A stretch of DNA of 11,755 nucleotides from Cypionkella sp. (GTDB lineage Bacteria; Pseudomonadota; Alphaproteobacteria; Rhodobacterales; Rhodobacteraceae). The notes under the pieces were generated by a model that saw only the letters and a program-made list of their open reading frames with translations, was not told the origin of the DNA and made no database searches. The stretch is taken from positions 1 through 11,755 of the forward strand of contig JAGPBG010000029.1 of assembly GCA_018063485.1 (NCBI GenBank), given 5' to 3'. Of the stretch, positions 7,237 through 11,755 are shown piece by piece. Within the stretch, counting starts at the first letter, position 1. Every line of letters begins with the position of its first letter. Both the position numbers and the translations under genes were made by a program.

Positions 7237-7282
7237 CCGTCACAACGGCTTCCTGGCGTGACGGGTTAACCCAATGGAGCAC
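7237..7282 (+). promoter_or_regulatory. SAM/SAH riboswitch controlling metK translation
   Basis: The sequence between lnt and metK contains the conserved core of the SAM/SAH riboswitch class of Rhodobacterales: GTCACAACGGCTTCCTGGCG, then GTGAC, a short linker, and AATGGAGCA. The stem is CCGTCAC (7237-7243) with GTGACGG (7258-7264). The loop GCTTCC (7248-7253) can form a pseudoknot with GGAGC (7276-7280). That second strand contains the Shine-Dalgarno sequence GGAG of metK, so ligand binding should hide it and lower MetK synthesis. This gives feedback by S-adenosylmethionine; the class also binds S-adenosylhomocysteine in vitro. The linker carries the perfect palindrome GGGTTAACCC (7263-7272), which could compete with the outer stem pairs. 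Confidence 0.92.
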
Positions 7283-7288
7283 GTCCCC

Positions 7289-8455
7289 ATGAGCCGTAAG
7301 AACTATGTTTTCACCTCGGAATCCGTCTCCGAGGGGCATCCCGACAAGCTGTGTGATCGGGTGTCCGATGCGATTCTGGACGCATTTCTGACCAAAGAGG
7401 CAAATGCGCGCGTCGCCTGCGAGACCTTTGCCACCACCAACCGCGTGGTGGTGGGCGGCGAAGTCGGTCTGTCAGACAAGAAATTGTTGAAGGCCACGCT
7501 GGACGAGGTTGAAGACATCGTGCGCGCCGCCGTCAAGGACATCGGCTACGAGCAGGATGAATTTCACTGGAGCACGTTGAAAGTGCAGAACTATCTGCAC
7601 AAGCAATCGGCCCATATCGCCCAAGGCGTCGATAAGGACGGTGCGGGTGATCAAGGCATCATGTTCGGTTATGCCTGCCGCGAGACACCAGACTTCATGC
7701 CGGCGCCGATCCAGTATAGCCACGCCATCCTGCGCCGTCTGGCCGAGGCGCGCAAATCCGGCGCCGAACCCAGCCTGCGCCCCGATGCCAAATCGCAGCT
7801 TTCGCTGCGCTACGAGGATGGCAAGCCGGTTGAGGTGACCTCGATCGTGTTGTCGACCCAGCACGCGCATGAGACGCAGACCTCGGACGATATCCGCGCG
7901 ATCGTTGAACCCTATATCCGCGCCGTGTTGCCCTCGGGCTGGATCACCGAGAAAACCGAATGGTGGGTGAACCCGACCGGCACTTTCGTGATCGGTGGCC
8001 CCGATGGCGATGCCGGTCTGACCGGACGCAAGATCATTGTCGATACTTACGGCGGCGCCGCCCCACATGGCGGTGGCGCATTCTCGGGCAAGGACCCGAC
8101 CAAGGTGGACCGTTCCGCCGCCTATGCCGCGCGTTATCTGGCCAAGAATGTGGTGGCCGCAGGCTTGGCGGATCGCTGCACCTTGCAGGTGTCCTATGCG
8201 ATTGGGGTGGCGAAACCCTTGTCGATCTATGTCGACACCCATGGCACGGGTCAGGTTGAGGCAACCCAGATCGAGCGGGCGGTGGCCGAGTGCATGGACC
8301 TGACCCCGCGCGGGATCAGAGAGCATCTGCAACTGACGCGTCCGATCTATGCCCGCACCTCGGCCTATGGCCATTTCGGCCGTGCGCCCGAACTCGATGG
8401 CGGGTTTTCCTGGGAGAAAACCGATTTGATCGAGGCGCTGAAAAAGGCGGTCTGA
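7289..8455 (+). CDS. metK: S-adenosylmethionine synthetase (methionine adenosyltransferase)
   Basis: MetK makes S-adenosylmethionine from methionine and ATP in the cytoplasm. The three-domain fold is complete at 388 residues. It shows the N-terminal [19 protein letters not shown] with His17, the ATP motif [12 protein letters not shown] (118-129) and the phosphate-binding loop [20 protein letters not shown] (255-274). I chose ATG 7289 ([10 protein letters not shown]) because MetK proteins begin this way and GGAG sits 9 bases upstream. The other in-frame ATG at 7274 lies inside the riboswitch pseudoknot strand and is not a believable start. The gene has its own riboswitch, so it is regulated apart from the ybeY-corC-lnt genes even if read-through transcription occurs. 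The downstream trmB uses the product. Confidence 0.97.
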   Translation: MSRKNYVFTSESVSEGHPDKLCDRVSDAILDAFLTKEANARVACETFATTNRVVVGGEVGLSDKKLLKATLDEVEDIVRAAVKDIGYEQDEFHWSTLKVQNYLHKQSAHIAQGVDKDGAGDQGIMFGYACRETPDFMPAPIQYSHAILRRLAEARKSGAEPSLRPDAKSQLSLRYEDGKPVEVTSIVLSTQHAHETQTSDDIRAIVEPYIRAVLPSGWITEKTEWWVNPTGTFVIGGPDGDAGLTGRKIIVDTYGGAAPHGGGAFSGKDPTKVDRSAAYAARYLAKNVVAAGLADRCTLQVSYAIGVAKPLSIYVDTHGTGQVEATQIERAVAECMDLTPRGIREHLQLTRPIYARTSAYGHFGRAPELDGGFSWEKTDLIEALKKAV

Positions 8456-8476
8456 TCTGCCAGGCGGGGCGGTCGC

Positions 8477-8497
8477 GCGGGGCATCGAGCCCCCCGC
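8477..8497 (+). other. GC-rich hairpin after metK
   Basis: GCGGGG (8477-8482) can pair with CCCCGC (8492-8497) around a short loop, or shifted by using GGGGC with GCCCC. No T-run follows directly. It could stabilise the metK mRNA end or pause polymerase ahead of the true terminator 60 bases on. Confidence 0.3.
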
Positions 8498-8555
8498 AAC
8501 CGCGTTGCCACCGCCTTTGCGGGCCGGTCGCTTGACCTTGTGGGTGACGTTGAAT

Positions 8556-8585
8556 AAGGCCCCGGGGGAAACCTTGGGGCTTTTT
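8556..8585 (+). terminator. Intrinsic terminator between metK and trmB
   Basis: AAGGCCCC (8556-8563) pairs with GGGGCTTT (8576-8583) with one G-T wobble, followed by a run of five T (8581-8585). This is a standard rho-independent terminator for metK. It ends one base before the trmB ATG at 8587, so trmB must either depend on read-through or have a promoter and start arrangement not obvious here. Confidence 0.75.
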
Positions 8586-8586
8586 C

Positions 8587-9273
8587 ATGTATGATCCGGT
8601 TGAACGGCGCAATTTTTACGGGCGGGTGCATGGCAAGACGCTGCGCGCCAGTCAGAAGGGCTATTTGGCCGAAGACCTGGCGGGGTTGAGTCTGACAGGG
8701 GTGACGCGGGACGAGAACCCGACGCGCGCACCGATTGATCTTTCGCGCTTTGGCAATGCGCCGCTATGGCTGGAGATCGGCTTTGGCGGCGGCGAGCATC
8801 TGGTGCAGATGGCGCAACGCTACCCTGAGGTGGGGCTGATCGGCTGCGAGCCGTTTGTGAACGGAATCGCCATGCTATTGGGCAAGATCCGCAGCGCCGG
8901 GGTGACAAATCTGGCGCTACATCCCGGTGATGTGCGCGATTTATTTGATGTATTGCCCCAAGGGCACATTGAGAAAGCGTTTCTGAACTATCCCGATCCT
9001 TGGCCGAAGGCCCGTCACCATCGCCGCCGTTTTGTAACGCCGGGCTATCTGGATGCTTTGGCGCGGGTAATGGCTCCGGGGGCGGAATTCCGGGTGGCCA
9101 CCGATATTACCGATTATGTACGCCAGACCCTTGAGCAAGTGCCGCTCGCAGGGTTCGAATTGCTGCGCGAGGGGGACGAGCCTTGGCCGGATTGGTTTTC
9201 GACGCGCTATGAGCAAAAAGCCCTGCGAGAGGGGCGGCCACCGCATTATCTGACCTGGCGTCGTTTGGGTTAG
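8587..9273 (+). CDS. trmB: tRNA (guanine-N7)-methyltransferase
   Basis: TrmB methylates N7 of G46 in the variable loop of tRNAs using S-adenosylmethionine. This 228-residue protein has the Rossmann motif LEIGFGGGEHLVQMA (62-76), the acidic CEPF strand (87-90), the family signature NYPDPWPKARHHRRRF (134-149) and the C-terminal T-R-Y-E (206-209). The N-terminal RRNFYGRVHGKTLR (7-20) is typical of alphaproteobacterial members and supports ATG 8587; a downstream GTG at 8626 would remove it. There is no separate ribosome binding site: the only G-rich sequence at the right distance is GGGG (8576-8579), which is the 3' arm of the metK terminator. Codon use resembles the neighbours. Confidence 0.95.
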   Translation: MYDPVERRNFYGRVHGKTLRASQKGYLAEDLAGLSLTGVTRDENPTRAPIDLSRFGNAPLWLEIGFGGGEHLVQMAQRYPEVGLIGCEPFVNGIAMLLGKIRSAGVTNLALHPGDVRDLFDVLPQGHIEKAFLNYPDPWPKARHHRRRFVTPGYLDALARVMAPGAEFRVATDITDYVRQTLEQVPLAGFELLREGDEPWPDWFSTRYEQKALREGRPPHYLTWRRLG

Positions 9274-9366
9274 GCGGTGCAGTATTCGCGCCAAGATGAA
9301 TGCGAGCGTGGACGCTGCATTGCGCTTGCGCTATCAGGGGCGAAATTGCTGTGAGGAAAGAGCCTT

Positions 9367-10713
9367 ATGTCTGGCCATGGAATTGCTGAACCAATGACTG
9401 CGGCGAAGTCAGGCCCCTTGAAGGGCACCGCTTCGGTGCCTGGGGATAAATCCATCAGCCACCGCGCGCTGATTTTTGGCGCGATGGCGGTGGGGGAGAC
9501 GCGGATCACCGGGCTTTTGGAGGGCCAGGATGTGCTGGATACCGCCAAGGCGATGCAGGCTTTTGGCGCGACGGTGGTGCAGCACGCCGCCGGCAGTTGG
9601 TCGGTTCACGGTGTGGGCGTGGGCGGCTTTCAAGAGCCCGCCGATGTGATTGATTGCGGCAATTCGGGTACCGGGGTGCGGCTGATCATGGGCACGATGG
9701 CGACCACCCCGATGACGGTGACCTTTACCGGCGATGCCAGTTTGCGCAAACGCCCGATGGGGCGGGTGACCGATCCGCTGGCATTGTTCGGCACGCAGGC
9801 CTACGGGCGCAAAGGCGGGCGCTTGCCGATGACGGTGGTGGGCGCGGCCCATCCGGTGCCGGTGCGCTATGCTTTGCCGGTGGCCTCGGCGCAAGTGAAA
9901 TCGGCGGTTTTGTTGGCCGGACTGAACGCGCCGGGTGAGACGGTGGTGATCGAAAAAGAACCCACGCGCGATCATTCCGAGCGGATGCTGTTGGGCTTTG
10001 GCGCACAACTTCATGTCGAAAAGCGCCGCGAGGGCGATGTGATCACCCTGCAAGGCCAGCCCGAATTGCGCCCGCAAAGCGTGGCTGTGCCGCGCGATCC
10101 CTCCTCGGCAGCGTTTCCGGTTTGCGCGGCGCTGATCGTTGAAGGCTCGGATATCCTTGTCCCCGGCGTCAGCCAGAACCTCACCCGCAACGGGCTTTAC
10201 ATCACCTTGGTCGAGATGGGCGCAGATATCAGGTTTCAGAACCCGCGCACCGAAGGCGGTGAGCCGGTGGCCGATCTGCGGGTGCGGTTTTCGGGCGATA
10301 TGACGGGTATCGAGGTGCCGCCCGAGCGCGCGCCAAGCATGATTGATGAATATCCGGTGCTGTCGGTTGTCGCGGCCTTTGCCTCCGGCAAGACCGTGAT
10401 GCGCGGCATCAAGGAATTGCGGGTGAAGGAATCCGACCGGATTGACGCGATGGCGCGGGGGCTTGAGGCTTGCGGCGTGCGCATCGAGGAGGATGAGGAT
10501 ACGCTGATCGTGCATGGCATGGCCGAAGTGCCGGGCGGTGCCACTTGCAAGACCCATCTCGACCACCGGATTGCGATGTCTTTTCTGGTGCTGGGAATGG
10601 CGGCAAAAGCGCCGGTCTCGATTGATGACGCATCACCCATTCTGACCTCGTTTCCGATTTTTGAAAGCTTGATGACGGGTCTTGGGGCTACTCTGCGCCG
10701 GAGCGATCCTTGA
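9367..10713 (+). CDS. aroA: 3-phosphoshikimate 1-carboxyvinyltransferase (EPSP synthase), class II type
   Basis: AroA joins shikimate 3-phosphate and phosphoenolpyruvate, the sixth step to chorismate. The protein is 448 residues from ATG 9367, with GAGGA (9353-9357) at 9 bases. It matches class II enzymes such as Agrobacterium CP4 closely: [10 protein letters not shown] with Lys28, [12 protein letters not shown] (123-134), [17 protein letters not shown] (174-190), RDHSERML (201-208), [12 protein letters not shown] with Asp327, LRVKESDR with Lys354 and Glu355, and [11 protein letters not shown] (397-407). At the position where CP4 has Ala100, giving glyphosate tolerance, this protein has glycine in NSGTG (Gly101), so strong tolerance is not expected. 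The stop is followed by 58 bases before the next gene. In related genomes aroA is commonly followed directly by cmk. Confidence 0.96.
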   Translation: MSGHGIAEPMTAAKSGPLKGTASVPGDKSISHRALIFGAMAVGETRITGLLEGQDVLDTAKAMQAFGATVVQHAAGSWSVHGVGVGGFQEPADVIDCGNSGTGVRLIMGTMATTPMTVTFTGDASLRKRPMGRVTDPLALFGTQAYGRKGGRLPMTVVGAAHPVPVRYALPVASAQVKSAVLLAGLNAPGETVVIEKEPTRDHSERMLLGFGAQLHVEKRREGDVITLQGQPELRPQSVAVPRDPSSAAFPVCAALIVEGSDILVPGVSQNLTRNGLYITLVEMGADIRFQNPRTEGGEPVADLRVRFSGDMTGIEVPPERAPSMIDEYPVLSVVAAFASGKTVMRGIKELRVKESDRIDAMARGLEACGVRIEEDEDTLIVHGMAEVPGGATCKTHLDHRIAMSFLVLGMAAKAPVSIDDASPILTSFPIFESLMTGLGATLRRSDP

Positions 10714-10718
10714 AAAGC

Positions 10719-10748
10719 CTGACGCAATCCTCTGCGAAACCATATACT
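10719..10748 (+). promoter_or_regulatory. Candidate sigma-70 type promoter before the acidic protein gene
   Basis: CTGACG (10719-10724) and TATACT (10743-10748) are separated by 18 bases, a reasonable -35/-10 pair. The short AT-richer stretch around TATACT stands out in GC-rich surroundings. It would let the acidic protein gene, and perhaps cmk, be transcribed apart from aroA. It rests on sequence pattern only. Confidence 0.35.
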
Positions 10749-10771
10749 TATTCTGCCGAAAGGGCTGAACC

Positions 10772-11431
10772 ATGCAAACCTATTATGCGGCCGTTGAGGC
10801 CTTTGATCCGGCCGGACAGGCGGCGATGCCCGAAGGCGCCACCTATGGCGGCGAGGCGCGGTTTTTCGTGTTGCAGGCCGAGGATCTGGGCGATGCCCTC
10901 GCCACCTTGACAAATTCGATGGCCGTCAACGGCCTGCGGCTTGACCGGGTGCTGCATGCGGGCGCGGTCGAGGAATTCGACGATGAGATGCTGCCCTTCG
11001 AGGTGGATATCGACGAAATGAACGAGGCCGCGCAGCAAAGCGGCGAGATTTGTGTGAGCGAGGGTCACCCTTTCGAGCCCGACGAAACCGATGGCACCGG
11101 CAGTGGCGTTTTCGCCTGCTGCATCGACGCATTCGATGGCGAATGGGCTGACGAAGAGGCCGAGGCCTATGCCGGACACTATCAGCTTGTGGTGATCAAG
11201 GCGGCAAGTGCAGCCGAAGCCTTGCAAATGCTGGTTGAAGAATTCGCCGCCGAGGATATCGCGCTGTTGTCGATCGAAGGTCTGGTCGATGCCGAGGCCT
11301 TCCCGTTCGATGGCTATGAGTTCGAATTCGAGGAAGAGGACGCGGTGAGCGAGGTGCTGGAACAGGGCGGCATGATCGTGTCGAACGCCTATGCCTATGG
11401 GCCGCATGATCCGCAAAAGCTCGACAGCTAA
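10772..11431 (+). CDS. Very acidic protein of unknown function with two copies of one domain
   Basis: I do not recognise a named family. The 219-residue protein has, by my count, about 50 Asp/Glu and only 5 Lys/Arg, so its isoelectric point must be very low. It has no signal peptide or membrane segment. Two halves align: residues about 4-97 and 113-206. Each begins with a short strand and an AFD ([19 protein letters not shown]). Next comes a strand and helix ([34 protein letters not shown]), then an FD/PF acidic stretch ([29 protein letters not shown]), ending in SGEICVSE and GGMIVSNA. The two are joined by an acidic Gly-containing linker. AAAGGG lies before the ATG. The cmk start follows 25 bases after the stop, so the genes are probably co-transcribed. 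Role unknown; the acidity and repeat suggest a binding protein, by inference only. Confidence 0.8.
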   Translation: MQTYYAAVEAFDPAGQAAMPEGATYGGEARFFVLQAEDLGDALATLTNSMAVNGLRLDRVLHAGAVEEFDDEMLPFEVDIDEMNEAAQQSGEICVSEGHPFEPDETDGTGSGVFACCIDAFDGEWADEEAEAYAGHYQLVVIKAASAAEALQMLVEEFAAEDIALLSIEGLVDAEAFPFDGYEFEFEEEDAVSEVLEQGGMIVSNAYAYGPHDPQKLDS

Positions 11432-11456
11432 GGCAAGGGCATTGCAGGCCTACCCG

Positions 11457-11755
11457 ATGACAGTGATCTTTACAGTGGCCATCGACGGGCCGGCGGCGGC
11501 GGGCAAAGGCACCATCAGCCGCCGGGTGGCGCAGCATTTCGGCTTTGCGCATCTGGACACCGGGCTTTTGTACCGCGCTGTTGGCGCGATGGGCGGCGAT
11601 CCGATCACGGCGGCGCAGCAGCTGACGGCGGCGGATTTGCAGCGCGACGACCTGCGCAGCCTGACCGCTGGACAAGTGGCCAGCCGGGTGGCGGCGATCC
11701 CGCAAGTTCGCGCGGCCTTGGTCGATTTTCAGCGCCGTTTCGCGCGGCGCGAGGG
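11457..11755 (+). CDS. cmk: Cytidylate kinase, N-terminal part (cut by the window edge)
   Basis: Cmk phosphorylates CMP and dCMP with ATP in pyrimidine nucleotide recycling. The visible 99 residues start [20 protein letters not shown] with the P-loop GPAAAGKGT (11-19), then [15 protein letters not shown], the family motif D-T-G-x-x-Y-R. Middle and C-terminal parts lie beyond the window. The ATG at 11457 follows the acidic gene by 25 bases; the upstream GCAAGGGC is a weak and rather distant ribosome binding site. In many proteobacteria the next genes are rpsA and ihfB, which would be expected to the right. Confidence 0.93.
   Translation, partial: MTVIFTVAIDGPAAAGKGTISRRVAQHFGFAHLDTGLLYRAVGAMGGDPITAAQQLTAADLQRDDLRSLTAGQVASRVAAIPQVRAALVDFQRRFARRE

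Noticed and set aside
7274..7276. ATG 7274 as the metK start
   Set aside because: It overlaps the Shine-Dalgarno and pseudoknot strand of the riboswitch, and the added residues are not part of MetK proteins.
7472..8485. A 337-codon minus-strand open frame opposite metK
   Set aside because: It is antisense to a complete MetK. There is no independent start region or family similarity.
9409..10566. A 385-codon minus-strand open frame opposite aroA
   Set aside because: It is antisense to a well-conserved AroA. The His/Arg/Gln-rich product has no family features.
1..11755. CRISPR array or clustered tandem repeats
   Set aside because: No regularly spaced repeats were seen anywhere in the window.

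Overview
The window looks like a chromosomal segment of an alphaproteobacterium, most likely a Rhodobacteraceae (Roseobacter/Rhodobacter group). The main reasons are the gene order ybeY-corC-lnt-metK-trmB, a class II (CP4-like) AroA followed by cmk, and a SAM/SAH riboswitch directly before metK, a riboswitch class known from Rhodobacterales. The DNA is GC-rich, and nearly every real gene has a long antisense shadow frame. All genes recognised with confidence read on the + strand; the only minus-strand candidate is a short unrecognised stretch at the left edge.

Layout. Positions 1-1900 are a degraded accessory zone. It holds an unrecognised open stretch on the minus strand at the left edge, a remnant of a tyrosine recombinase (about 190-500) that has lost its first catalytic arginine and its whole C-terminal half, a long stretch without genes, and a second integrase remnant (922-1664) with an in-frame amber stop, a frameshift and no catalytic domain. 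Positions 1909-4025 hold a two-gene unit with an ATGA overlap: a signal-less YkuD-fold L,D-transpeptidase/carboxypeptidase-like protein and a D-aminopeptidase of the S12 (penicillin-recognising) family. Both would act on D-amino-acid-containing peptides. Positions 4026-4264 are a structured intergenic stretch with a 9-bp inverted repeat and a full Shine-Dalgarno sequence that belongs to no obvious gene.

From 4265 to the right edge is core housekeeping sequence: ybeY (16S rRNA maturation), corC (CBS/CorC protein) and lnt (lipoprotein N-acylation) in a tight operon; then the SAM/SAH riboswitch and metK (SAM synthesis); an intrinsic terminator abutting trmB (tRNA m7G46 methylation, a SAM user); aroA (shikimate pathway); an uncharacterised very acidic protein made of two copies of one domain; and the start of cmk (CMP kinase), cut by the window edge.

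The usual upstream partner of ybeY, phoH, is not found in the sequence before it, so the left side appears to be a synteny break where accessory DNA meets the core operon. The points most worth following are the duplicated acidic protein between aroA and cmk, the putative cytoplasmic YkuD plus D-aminopeptidase unit, and the riboswitch that decides the metK start codon.
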